A stretch of 64,000 nt of DNA, from assembly GCA_032191485.1 (NCBI GenBank), contig JAVDOI010000019.1, positions 5,650,655-5,714,654 on the forward strand, given 5' to 3'. The position numbers and the translations under genes were made by a program. Each line of letters opens with the position of its first letter. Positions within the stretch are counted from its first letter, which is position 1. This stretch comes from Leptoclinus maculatus. Lineage: Eukaryota; Chordata; Actinopteri; Perciformes; Stichaeidae. Under the pieces are notes generated by a model. The model was not told the origin of the DNA. It was given only the letters and a program-made list of their open reading frames with translations, and searched no databases. Shown piece after piece: positions 21,936 to 32,100 of the stretch.

Positions 21936-22957
21936 ATGATACGCGCGGAGTATGCACGCATCATCCCCGTGACTTTGCATCATTTTAAAGGAATACTACG
22001 TGGAAATAGAAGTTTGAAAGGGGGGTTTGCCTGTGTATATTTCACCCCCCCCCTTGTCATATGTGCAACAAGATGTCAGAAGTTCGCCTTTCTAACGCGA
22101 GCCCGACGGTGGAGAGGGTGGATGCGCGGCAGCCGGACAGCGCCAGACCGTCGGTCCGCAGAAACCTCTTCGGCACACCCGACCCGGAGGAGATACGGAG
22201 TTACGTGGAGGCTTCGATCCGGCGAGATGTGCAGGGTTTTACGGAAACGTACAACTTCGATCCCGTCAACGAGAGGCCGCTCTCTCCGCGCAATTACGAC
22301 TGGCAAGAGGACCGCCACGCACCGGAGTTTTATGTCAGGGAGCCTCACGGGAGACAGGAGGAGAGGAGCGAACGGCAGTCGGCTCAACGAGACCGAAACG
22401 GTTCGAGGAAAAGAGGGTCGGGAGCTTCAGGTGATTTGCCTCTTTGACTTACTCTGAAGGGCTGCTTGCGCATTTCTGTGCCACTATGCGGAGGCGCGAA
22501 GCACCAGTTGTGTCCGGGGTTCAACCGTGGCTACGATCGGTCGATCAGCCAAATAGAAGTGTGCAGGAGCGAGACGCAGACATATCATTACAGATGTTGA
22601 AGTAATTTAATATATGCTAATATTGAGGGTGGCAGTGTAATGCAGGTTTGGTAATGGGACCAAAGTCGCGCAGTAATTACATTGTAGTTTTCACATTAAA
22701 AAAAACAACTAAACTCTGGCTGTTCACGGTAGTAAAATGTTCTCTCCGAGGATATCAGGTGCTTTTTTTAAAGGGGACGTGCAGCTCTACACATACACAG
22801 CCTGACAACTTTTCTACGTGTGTGTGTGTGTGTGTGTGTGTTTTTTGTTGTCTGTCAGGATCCTGCTCCAGCGAGTCTCAGAGTAAAAGGTCGCACACCG
22901 ACAAAGATGATGATGATGATGATGATGAAGACCACGGTGCAGGAAGTCAGGCGGTAA
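21936..22957 (+). CDS. Overlapping alternative-frame ORF in cdkn1b mRNA (197 codons if spliced)
   Basis: From the ATG at 21936 a different frame stays open to the exon end at 22430 (165 codons). It continues without a stop in the spliced second exon from 22859 for 32 codons, ending at TAA 22955-22957. The predicted product is strongly basic (many Arg, Thr, Ser) and contains seven consecutive Met, from the same GAT repeat that gives poly-Asp in the main frame. I recognise no domain. The ATG context is weak (T at -3). It overlaps the whole N-terminal half of p27, so it would act as an inhibitory upstream ORF even if the peptide has no function. GC-rich exons keep frames open by chance, so this is a candidate only. 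Confidence 0.22.
22073..22430 (+). CDS. cdkn1b: cdkn1b coding exon 1 (CDK-inhibitory domain)
   Basis: Encodes residues 1-119 plus one base and contains the entire cyclin- and CDK-binding region. Donor GTGATT at 22431. Confidence 0.92.
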
Positions 22958-23013
22958 AAGCCGCGGAGGAGAAGAGACCCAGCGGGCCTGAGGAGAGCGC
23001 GGAGGTCCAGTGA
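22073..23013 (+). CDS. cdkn1b: Cyclin-dependent kinase inhibitor 1B, p27Kip1-type (2 coding exons, 170 aa)
   Basis: Exons 22073-22430 and 22859-23013. p27 binds cyclin E/A-CDK2 and cyclin D-CDK4/6 in the nucleus and holds cells in G1. The start MSEVRLSNASPTVERVDARQ aligns directly with mammalian p27. Residues 30-34 are RNLFG (cyclin-docking RxLFG). Residues 60-64 are YNFDP where mammals have WNFDF; YDWQ is at 75-78 and EFYV at 84-87 or so. Exon 2 encodes SKR, seven Asp and an acidic tail ending EVQ. It is shorter than the roughly 198-residue human protein and has no TPKK segment, so the Thr187 phosphodegron recognised by SCF-Skp2 is absent. An in-frame ATG four codons upstream (22061) has a weaker context; the 22073 start is preferred because it matches the family N-terminus. 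The 3'UTR supports orthology. Confidence 0.92.
22431..22858 (+). other. cdkn1b intron 1 with GT microsatellite beside the acceptor
   Basis: A GT run at 22819-22841 lies immediately upstream of the short T-rich tract and TCTGTCAG acceptor. Such GT runs next to an acceptor can bind CELF/TDP-43-type factors; their length polymorphism could affect splicing, but that is inference. Confidence 0.75.
22859..23013 (+). CDS. cdkn1b: cdkn1b coding exon 2 (C-terminal tail with poly-Asp)
   Basis: Encodes the end of Gly120 through Gln170. (GAT)7 at about 22907-22927 gives seven Asp residues. The exon position matches the single coding intron of vertebrate CDKN1B. Confidence 0.88.
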
Positions 23014-23557
23014 AAAACAGTGCTAGGTTAGAAATCACTATCTCACTATTCCACTGTTATGAAGTCATTTGAATGGATGTCGATGTTTCCAATGCGTAAA
23101 ATACGAACGCTCGGCTGTTAGTTTGGACGCCAATAGAGTTTGATGTACTTGTTTATCATCAGTAACGGTTGCAATAACGCAATTATGACCTGCACACGAC
23201 ACTCACACGTCATCAGCCCTCCAAACTTTCATTTTGTTGTTGTTGTTTTTTTCTTTCATCTTCCGCAACCCCTTCGTGCTATGACTGCATGCGTGTGCGT
23301 GTCTGCATGAGGGATATCAAGCATGAGCAACTGCTTTTTCAATTGCACCATTCAACAGCCTGTTTCCTCTTCATGTCCCACAGAGCGGGGAGACCTGTTG
23401 CTGGTGGAATACTGTAGCCGTTCTCATCATCTGACAGATGGGAGAGAACATATAAAAGCAGTCTTTTCCTATAGAAGGGAGGAGGAGAGGCTGCACAAGC
23501 ACTGAATATGTACACTATCAAGTTTTGGCACTCATTTTAATTAAATTGCCTCAGAAG

Positions 23558-23573
23558 CAGCAGACAATGTAGC
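23558..23573 (+). promoter_or_regulatory. miR-221 target site in cdkn1b 3'UTR
   Basis: CAGCAGACAATGTAGC is a 16-base perfect complement to the 5' portion of miR-221 from position 2, including the ATGTAGC seed match. miR-221/222 repression of p27 is well established in mammals. Confidence 0.8.
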
Positions 23574-23623
23574 AGTGTGCAAATGGATTTTTGCTCATCT
23601 TTTTTTATCTACTACCTATGTTT

Positions 23624-23633
23624 CAGATGTAGC
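23624..23633 (+). promoter_or_regulatory. miR-222/221 target site in cdkn1b 3'UTR
   Basis: CAGATGTAGC is complementary to positions 2-11 of miR-222 and contains the shared seed match. Its flanks, CTACCTATG and GCACATAAA, resemble the second human site as I remember it. It is 60 bases from the first seed. Confidence 0.8.
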
Positions 23634-24410
23634 ACATAAAAAAAAGCATATTATGCTTTTCATACTTTTGTTAAAATGTATTTGAATAAGTGTGTGAATT
23701 TGACTCGGGAAGTTGCAGTGCAATTTCCAACAGAGAAATATTATTTTGTTTAAGTGGTCATATTGTATCATTCATTCAGGTAATTGATGTAAGTTAAAAA
23801 TGCAGATTTCAAAAGTCAGGGTTATGTGGAAACAAAATGTCTTCACTTTTTCTAAGGCTTTATTTGTCCCAGTGTTATATATCTTGTTTTTGAAGGCCCA
23901 GATGGCCACACTGTAAGTTGAGGCGCCATCTAACTGGGAACAGCCATGAAAGATAAAGTTTACATGCAAATATGGTCTCCTTTTCCCCCCCCAAATTTTT
24001 TATTTCACAATTTTATTATATTTGAGTTTTTTTTTTACCAAAGTTTGTTCCTTTTGTTCGGGGGTTAGGGGAGGGGGGTGGGTGGCAAAACTGCTGAGCA
24101 ATATCCAACCAAATTTTAACAGTATTTGCTAATAATCCTAAGAATTAGCTTTTATTTTTGAATTAGGTAAATTCATATTTTAGTGCCTTTTTGAGTCACA
24201 TAATCCGCCCCATTTAATACGTGGTGTAGCCCAGGTTAACATAGATTAAATATGTTTAAATCCCTGGGCTACTTATTATGCAAATATGTGAATCAAAGAT
24301 TTGTATTTGTGGTGTGGAATTCATGTGGAACATGTAATTGCACTATTTTTAATTTCTCCTTTTTGAGGGCAGAAAAACAAAGTGACACTGCCTCATTTGG
24401 TGTAAAACGT

Positions 24411-24500
24411 TGAAGTGTACCTGTGTGCCTTTTTTCCCTTTTTTTTTTTTTTTTTCAAAAACACTGAAAAAAGTATACTAACTTATTTATGTTGAGCTTT
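24411..24500 (+). promoter_or_regulatory. Conserved cdkn1b 3'UTR block
   Basis: TGAAGTGTACCTGTGTG (24411-24427), then after a T-run AACACTGAAAA, TATACTAACTTATTTATGTT (from about 24475). As I recall the human CDKN1B 3'UTR, the same words appear in the same order near its 3' end. The TTATTTAT motif is AU-rich-element-like. Confidence 0.65.
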
Positions 24501-24540
24501 TTGTTGTGGGTATATGTATAGCTTCCCAAAGCAACGTTTT

Positions 24541-24548
24541 TGTAAATA
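24541..24548 (+). promoter_or_regulatory. Pumilio-type element TGTAAATA
   Basis: Matches the Pumilio recognition element TGTANATA, 28 bases upstream of the polyadenylation signal. Human CDKN1B is a Pumilio target. Confidence 0.4.
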
Positions 24549-24794
24549 TATATTTTCATTATTGTTTTTGAGAGAAATAAACTGTTGCAAAACTGAGCCT
24601 AATAATCGATTTTATATCCTGTGTTTTGTACTTTTTCTTTTCTTCTTCAACGGGCAAGTTGATTGGTTAAAAAGCCACGCTGGTGTAATTAATGCATGCG
24701 CTCACTATTTTTGATTGTAAAACACACACAACCACTCCACCCTTAACAAACACACTTCAGGTTTAAAGCGATCCGCCCATGTAAACGGGCAGAC

Positions 24795-24836
24795 AGCAAT
24801 TATAATCACTATGATCACATAGTGATTATAATTGCT
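24795..24836. repeat. Perfect 19-bp inverted repeat with 4-base loop
   Basis: Arm 24795-24813 (AGCAATTATAATCACTATG) and arm 24818-24836 are exact reverse complements, loop ATCA. It lies about 210 bases beyond the cdkn1b polyadenylation signal. No TIR-flanked element is apparent around it. Confidence 0.9.
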
Positions 24837-25784
24837 TACACGAAGACTTGATGGAGATGCACCACGTTATTACAGATATTAAATGAGTTATTCAGTCTGA
24901 GTATTGACACAGCACTGATAGGATCAGAAACTACCATAACCTATCCACAATCTAACCACTAATAACTTCATGAACAAACGTGCTGTCTGACATGTTCTAT
25001 AATGAGGTTTAATACGTCCATTTTATTATAAAAATAATAGAGAATTTACTGCTGGGAACCTAACTACCAAAAGCATTTCTACACCAGTCCCATACTTTGC
25101 GAATAGGAACTCTATTTCCTACTAATACTTTAGTATTTAGTAATATGTCTAATAATAAATTGATGTAATGTGTGTGGCTGGACTAAAACCCAGGACACCG
25201 TGTACAACTTGAGTGCAAACACAGCACCAGAGTGCAGGCTGTGACTGTGCTGAATCGTCTCAGCCCAGCTCTGCCTCCAAAGTTGAAAACAACAAAGGTA
25301 TGTCCTGAGGAAAAGAGGGGGGGGGGGGGGGAAGTTTTTAGTTATTGGCTTTCCCTGAGTCCAATCACAGCGGAGAGAAAAAAAGCAGACCACTTAGGAG
25401 CCAGCCAGTCAGGGAGCAGTGGGAGGGAGCTCCGGACAGTACAGGCTGTTCTTTTCACAAACCACACACCACCCAATTAGTTTCATTGGCTGCCTCTTTC
25501 CTGTTGATACCAATGTGTAGGAGTCAAACACAGAGTGAGCGAGAGAGAGAGCTATTCCTATAATAACTCTTACTGGCTTTGACTGAGTCTGCAGTAATTA
25601 ACAGTGAGCTCATGCCCTTTTTCTAAACTTTAAGAGAGGATTGCAACACTTTTCACACATTGTTTTCCTCTTTTTTTGACATCATACATTTAAACACAGG
25701 ACATGTTAAATGACAGCATAATGTTCTATCACCATTGACATAATGCTGTCTTGGAAGGTACTGCAAATATGTGTTGTTATTAAG
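24837..25784. other. Intergenic region, no gene seen
   Basis: AT-rich to 25.2 kb, with a G-run at about 25318-25331. Nothing coding is recognised. Confidence 0.4.
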
Positions 25785-25956
25785 AAAATCCATAGTTTTT
25801 TTGGGCTGATCTGAATGCAATAGTGCCACCAAGTGGCATTTTATGAAGCCCTTGACGTAAATACGTCATAACTGATCTGGGAAAAGTAGAAGCACAATTG
25901 ACCCCTTGCAAAGCCCCGCCCCCCCGCTTCTATTCTGTCAAGCTCTTAGAGTCACC

Positions 25957-26226
25957 ATGGAGCCCACACTGCCACTAACTGCACTCCCTGCATTACTATT
26001 ATCTACATTTTGGAAAAAGCTAAAAAAAAAAAATTCAGAGCGAAGCAAACAATATGCTTTTGAAGGATTTATCCAGGATGTCGAACTGATTCAGCAGCGA
26101 AAACAGGTTAAAAAGATAAAGATAGAAGCTACAGCCTGCAGTGTAAAAGAGAACCACAACATCACCTGGTGATCGGGACACAAGACAACGAAATTAAGGA
26201 ACAAAACTGTTCCTGTAAAGTCAGGT
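25957..26226 (+). pseudogene. Frameshifted fragment of a SWIM-zinc-finger-like (transposon-associated) ORF
   Basis: From an ATG with an ideal CACCATGG context the frame reads MEPTLPL..., then SERSKQYAFEGFIQDVELIQ and KIKIEATA. The similarity to the family then moves to another frame, reading CKREPQHHLVIGTQDNEIKE and QNCSCK before a stop. The pattern (YAFEGxIxDV..., then CSC as the start of a SWIM CxCx(n)CxH finger) matches a family of fish and invertebrate proteins often found in multicopy, transposon-like settings, sometimes with YqaJ-type nuclease domains. The rest of the finger (C-H pair) is not visible. Frameshift, stop and truncation point to a dead copy. A donor-like CAG/GTAGGT follows at about 26222, so a spliced origin is possible. 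Family identification is from memory. Confidence 0.5.
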
Positions 26227-26229
26227 AGG

Positions 26230-29200
26230 TTTTTATTCACTGTTACAATCATTAAAAAGCAAAAGCTGCATCTCTATACATTCAGTATGCCTTCAGTAGC
26301 TAGCATAGCACAGAAGTGCTAACGCTAGTTAATGATGCGCTAACATACTCTCATGTGTATATCTCCTTCCAACCTCTCCGGGTAACGAGGATCACGTTTA
26401 CTGAATTTTAAACCACGATTACCTCGAAATCCACAAAACCAACCTGAAACTGAAGAAAAAGAAGCCTCTGTTCCATCATTCTTCAACTGTATTAGATAAC
26501 AGATGTGGATGACCACAGCATTTTTTACATGCATTGTTTCTCTAATTAAAGGAATTTATAAGCGGCTTTGAAGCCAATTAGTGACTATTGGGACCAACAA
26601 TACTGTTTTCCCCTTCTTTTTATTGGTAAATCAACTTCCTACTGCGAACAATTAAGTAGCCTTATTTAAATGATTATGTTGTAAAAGTTGTAAAATGCAC
26701 TAATAGCAAAATCCAGAGAAATTTCCCGAGGCATGTGAGCGAGCCAAGACCGAGCAGGTGGGAGGTGGGGTCAAAGGAAGCACGAGTGAGCTTCCTCTAT
26801 GGGCCCCATGGATGCAGAAGATCTTGGTAATCTTATACCCCCAAGTCTAACTTTTTTGCTTCATACGCTATATGATCACTAGGATCAGCTTTCATAGGAA
26901 TAGACGGTACTCCGCCTTCATCACTGTATTCAGTTCTCTCTATACAGCCATGATATCATCGGCTTTGGCCTATATTAATGTTCTAGATCCTTAATAAAGA
27001 ACTTTTAATAAAAAAACACTTTAATTAGAATGTGTCTATACATATCACGGCCTGTTGTGAGCTGTTGCTTAAATAACATCACGCGCTTGTGATGCCAATT
27101 TCAATAAAATTTAAAAAAAGTTTTCTTTATTTAAATGTAACTTAATTTAGAAAGTGTTTAAAATTAGCTTTTTGGCTAACTCTACATTTACAGCATGCAC
27201 ACTAATCCTGTGAACCAAATAAACAAAAAGGTAAATGGAAAGCCTCCGGATACATTTCCATTCAGTCACACCAGTCAGGAATCAGACATAGTAAACTGGC
27301 AGGTAGAGTACATTAAATTAACAAATTATGAGCCTCTCTTGTCCAGTTAAATAAAGTCTTTTTCATAAGGAAAAGTCTTACATGTTTAACTGACTCGTGG
27401 CATTTAGCTGATGTTTGTTGCAAGTGACAGTAAGTTCTGGTCATTGAAATGCCAATTTCCTCTGAATATTCTCAGGTTACCAGCCACATTATAATGAAAA
27501 CAATACATGAAGCAAAAGTAGTTTCACAAAGTCAAACCAGCTGAGTGGCTACAAAGATGCAACAACAAGGAGTAATATCACTAACATGTTGTTTTGTTTG
27601 GTAACACTAACGTATGTTTGTGATAAATTATCTTTCTGAATCCCGTACCGCAGCAAAACATAATGGGACGATGAGGTCCAGCTGGCTGTTTGGGCCCGAT
27701 GGGGCTCCGAACCTTCAGGTGGTTACAATTACACTGTGTTGATTAGTGTCCACGTGAAGGCAAACGTCCAGGTCAACAGTCCCAGTTACACCGAATGGCA
27801 AAATCAGAGCTCAGCTGATATTTTTAGGGTTAATCGGGTGTTGAAAAGATGAAAGAACCAATGCTGGGTATTCATTAGAATAGGTTAACAAATGATAACC
27901 TCTCACTGTCTGTATTAATCCATAATTCAGGACGTATAATACCATTTAAACTGCCTCCATACCCTTGGTTCACCCACACAGCTGTTTTCACTTAGTTTAC
28001 CTGTTTTCACTTCTTCTCAGGAGTCTGTAGGCATGTACAGACATGATTGACATCTCCCTGATTAGGGAGAATTCAGATCACCTGTGTGAATGAGCAGAGG
28101 TTTAAAAAGGGGACACCACTCGCTTGTTGCTGTCAGCCCATTGGGAACCTGTTGGTGCACCTTGTAGCGCCCACTGTGGGAAATTCTGCCGCGACACGAG
28201 AACGTTCTGGGAGGATATAAGGGTTTCACCAACATTAGTAGAATGCAGCTCTTGATTTAGAGAGAGAGACCCATGAATTTTATTTTTTTACTTTGACATC
28301 AAGGTGGTGCAGGAAGAGAGGCAGTAACTCTAAAAGTATGCCATGATGCAAATATGACAAAACCACTTTCAGAGAGCTGTGCCAGTTATGACCTCAAAAC
28401 CACCGGCAATAGGCAGTGTGTGTGTGTGTGTGTTACCCCAGGCTGACCTGTTCATCATTATACTCTAGCTTGGTGTGAAAAACACACCCACTTATGCACA
28501 CGGAGCTGCAGCCACAGTCTATTCTACTTTTTAAGAAGTATGAAGCATTTTAATCAGTCTCCCGTACACAAGTTTGCTTCCAAGTCAGGAAACACTTACA
28601 TATTTCCAGCGTTAAATTAGCAGGCCCCTAAATGTTGCTGCAGATAACGAGAGGAGAAATGGGTCGTAAAAGTCTGACATCTTGGAGCTGACGCTTTGAA
28701 TAGATATTCAACAGAGGGCTTGCAAAGTATGAGCTCATAGCTTGGCAAACTCCAATGGGGGTGGAAAGGTTTTTTTTCTCTTTTTTTACGAATGTCTTGT
28801 TTTATTCTGGAAATACAACTTCCCCATCTGTTTGGTGTTGTAATTAATTTGTCTGATTTTCTTTTTTTTAACTTCATTTAAATCTTTTTACAAGAGCAGG
28901 GCTGCTATATTTTTCCGCTTCACTCTGCCTCATGGTCATGTGCTCTTGGCAGCGGTGAGAGAGGGAGAGATGAAGTGGAGATAGTCAGGAGGGGGAAAAA
29001 AAAAAGAAGGAATGAAGAAAGAAAATGAAGGAAAGAGGCAGTGAAGGGCCGAGTTAAAGGGAGGAAAGAGAAGTCAGGCTTTTTGGCTGTGTCTCGCTGC
29101 AGCACGGCCAAATCACATCCAGTGCAGGATGTAAACAAACTAATCTGCCAACGTGAAGTTTTTACACATTTTGGTTTTGCTCGGGACTCTGTGACTCATG

Positions 29201-29414
29201 CGGCCTGGCTGTGTGGCCTCAGATGCTGACTGGCCTGCTGCTACAGCACTGGACTGTTTAGTTTGTCTTGCAGCAGGGGTCACCAACACATTACAGGCCC
29301 GCCATGTGCTCTACCAATGCATACAAATGCCCTGTGATAACGTAGAGAAACAAAGAACTGCTGCCTTTTAAAAAGATGTAATGGTGTCTGTGCAGATTGA
29401 CGGTGTTTAACAAT
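26230..29414. other. Intergenic region with repeat debris
   Basis: No gene recognised. Contains a GT run at about 28416-28433, a purine-rich segment at 28960-29070 and TTAGCATAGC-type repeat words at 26300. Confidence 0.35.
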
Positions 29415-29640
29415 ATAAAGATGCTATATACTACATCGGGAGCTCTTAACGGCTCTCAACAAGGCAAAGGCTGAGTCGGCTGCTTGCAGCTAACGGTGCT
29501 AACAGCGCCAACATTGCTAACAACGACACCATTGCTGACAGAGCTAATAGTGTTTACTTGAGGGGGAACTTGCTACACTTCTGCGACCGTCGTAGGAGCA
29601 CAGTGAAGAGCGGCACGGCTCACATGTACTAAAAGCATGT
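29415..29640 (+). repeat. Interspersed repeat family X, copy 1
   Basis: Shares with 37955-38170 the ordered words AACA-CG, TGCTGAC-GAGCT, AGTGTTTAC-TGAGGG and CTACACTTC. Direct comparison within the window supports a dispersed repeat; ends approximate, class unknown. Confidence 0.55.
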
Positions 29641-29943
29641 GCGGCCGGCCCGGCTATGTAAACAAAATACAGAGAAGCTCTGATTACAACACACACACAC
29701 AGAGGGAGTGTGGCTTCATTCTCTGCTCAGGTAGACATTACTGCGGCGACACCTGTGGTTAGTGTTGGTAACAGCAAGGGTGGTGTTAACAGCAAACGCT
29801 CCTTCAGCAGCTACTTTGTCAGACTTACAAGAAATGAGCAACAAGTGTATCTGATGATTGATGAATCCACTGTATTAATGTAATGGAAACAAGCTGTTTC
29901 ATGAACTCAGGGCCAATTGAATGTTCCCCTTGAGTTTTAAGAC

Positions 29944-29945
<2 letters not shown>

Positions 29946-29977
<32 letters not shown>
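29946..29977. repeat. (CA)16 microsatellite
   Basis: Uninterrupted AC dinucleotides. Confidence 0.9.
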
Positions 29978-29981
<4 letters not shown>

Positions 29982-29989
29982 GAACACAC

Positions 29990-31185
29990 CATCGCAGCCA
30001 GTCTTCCATCCCTCTGCAGGTCACATGCCTTTGATTTTTTTTCATCTGGCCCTGAGGGTTCAGCGAACGTGTGTCTGAAAGGAGAGAGGAAGAACAACTC
30101 GGTTGAATTAAGGCAACAATCATCTGCTGAGGTGACTCGTGCTCTAGCAAATAACTCAGGGCCTTGTCTTACGACTGTATACATCAAGGTTTCAGGCAGC
30201 TGTGAGATGGAGGGTGAGCCTCAGACAGACAGCCACACAGCCACAGTATTATTCCCCAAGTGTGCTTTGCATTCTAGTGTGTTTGTGCAAACAAGCATGT
30301 ATTTGTCAAAGTATGACGTGTGATTCACTGACATCCAATCGTGTTGCTTATTCTCTGGCTTCGGTATCAAATAGTTGTATTTGACAGGCTACTAAATGCT
30401 GCCAAGATAGATTTGCGGGTGGATACTGTGCAATGTATCTGTCAGTGTATCACCTCAACGACATATTAACAAGAGTGTTTGCAACTTGAGGAAAAAGTAA
30501 ACCGCTTTGAAATTAAATCTGGCTGTGGATGATCTCTGAACAGTTGACCTCAAAGCTGTTTTTTTGGCAATGAGTAATGTTTGACCTGAGAACAGACGTG
30601 TGGCTGCAGGAAGTATCAGCACTCACAGGTCAGGGTGAGGGCAAAGTAAACTCCTCTAGTGTGTGTGTGTGGGTGTGATTGGGTCACAACCCTCTGGCAG
30701 GACACATGTTAAAAGGCTGAACCCCTACATGAAGGCTGCAGGGACTTTTTTTCTAAAAGAGGGTTTGGGAGGCTCACAAATCAGGTGACAAATGTGGAAT
30801 GTTTTTTAAGTCAAATATCAAGACAGACTGGGCTTTTCTCTTTTCACCAAATTGTTCATGTTCGAGTCATCTCAGAGCAGCTTAAAAAGGCAAATCTTTC
30901 AAATGCCATACTTGTGTTTTTGACCCAGTCACTTCAAATCACTTATGTCCAAGTCCACACCCTAAATGTTCACATCAGTATTGTGTGAAAATACATCACA
31001 ATGTACATTTGATTTTCTAGCCAGCGTTATCTTGGTAGAATGGTTTGAAACGATTTTACAGTCCAGACTTCACAGACTGCTGAAAAACTTCAAAGTTATA
31101 AACGATGCTGTAGTGAACAGGTGAACAGACGGAATCTAGTCATTTCTCACATGTGGGGCTGGACTTAGGTAAAGTGGTGCTTTGA
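29990..31185. other. Intergenic region, no gene seen
   Basis: Nothing recognised beyond a short GT run at about 30659-30670. Confidence 0.35.
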
Positions 31186-31290
31186 GCAAAATGCTAATGT
31201 TCGACCATCTTAGTTTAGCGCGTTAGCACGCTAAACATTTGCTAATTAACACTAAATGCAACACAAGTGCAGTACTGTACTTAATTTGTA
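31186..31290 (+). repeat. Interspersed repeat family Y, copy 1 (fragment)
   Basis: Contains CCATCTTAGTTTAGCGCG, TTAGCACGCTAA and ATTTGCTAATTAACACTAAA, matching the order of words in copies at 31840-32100 and, inverted, 45170-45350. Unclassified teleost repeat. Confidence 0.6.
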
Positions 31291-31839
31291 CTACAGAATA
31301 AAACTGTTGCACTTACAGCTTTAAAGACCCTGTCCAAGATCATTTTCAGTGACTGTGGGTCATTTCAGCCCTGAGTTAAGCCTCCCATGAAGAACTTCCT
31401 CTGACTGCATACATAGGCTTAGCAGTCCATAACCACAACCATGGCCTTGGGTGTAACCTTTACCCCTCCGTTTTCCTGGAACACACTGTTGTTGATGGGA
31501 TGTAACCTGCAGGTTTTATAATTACTGGGCTGTCCTGCTGTGCCTAATGTATAGCACAGTGTATGAAGAGAGATGTTCAGCATGTGACTGTCATCATCAC
31601 AGCTTCTGCTGAGGTGGTATAAGGGTGATAGCAGAGGCTGAATATTAGAGCGTCTGTGACCTCTTTCAGGGAAGACCAACTTGCCCTGCAGTTGTTTTGA
31701 CTGTGAATAAAAATGGATGACCCTAGCTGACAAACAAATCTACTGAAATCTTGGTGGGGGAAGGCCATGAACTCTTAGGAACAGCTTCCTCTCCATATTT
31801 ATATCTGGGGAACTTCATATCTCTGTTCTTGTCTTTATT

Positions 31840-32100
31840 GTAACAGGCTATGGCTCAGTCTTCAGCCATGCTAGCAGCTCGGTGAGGCTGCACTTAGCCA
31901 CAGCGCTTTATATCAGCATGCTCACAATGACAATGCCAACATGCTGATGTTTAGCGTGTTAGCATGCCAACGTTTGTTAATTAGCACAAAGGGCAAAGTA
32001 CAGCTGAGACAGATATTTGGCAATTAACCTAAATACATTTTTGATTTGATGACGGTGCATTTCATCCAATAGTTGTCAAGGCACTTACATTTAAAACACA
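31840..32100 (+). repeat. Interspersed repeat family Y, copy 2
   Basis: Contains CAGCCATGCTAGCAGCTC, GCCAACATGCTGATGTTTAG, TTAGCATGCCAACGTTTG and AATTAGCACAAAG in order. Same strand as copy 1. Confidence 0.65.

Larger units (their letters stand above)
23014..24600 (+). other. cdkn1b: cdkn1b 3'UTR (possible 3'UTR intron) and polyA signal
   Basis: Long AT-rich 3'UTR ending near AATAAA at 24576-24581. A strong acceptor (CTTCATGTCCCACAG, ending 23383) with a possible donor GTTAGA at about 23029 suggests an intron inside the 3'UTR, as in mammals. From the second half onward the sequence resembles the mammalian CDKN1B 3'UTR (separate entries). Confidence 0.7.

Noticed and set aside
21690..22387. 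Minus-strand frames opposite the cdkn1b promoter and exon 1
   Set aside because: GC-rich shadow frames of a clear + strand gene.
26765..26785. GGGTCAAAGG and the similar motif at 58303 as PPAR response elements
   Set aside because: Only one half site of the direct repeat is good in each case.
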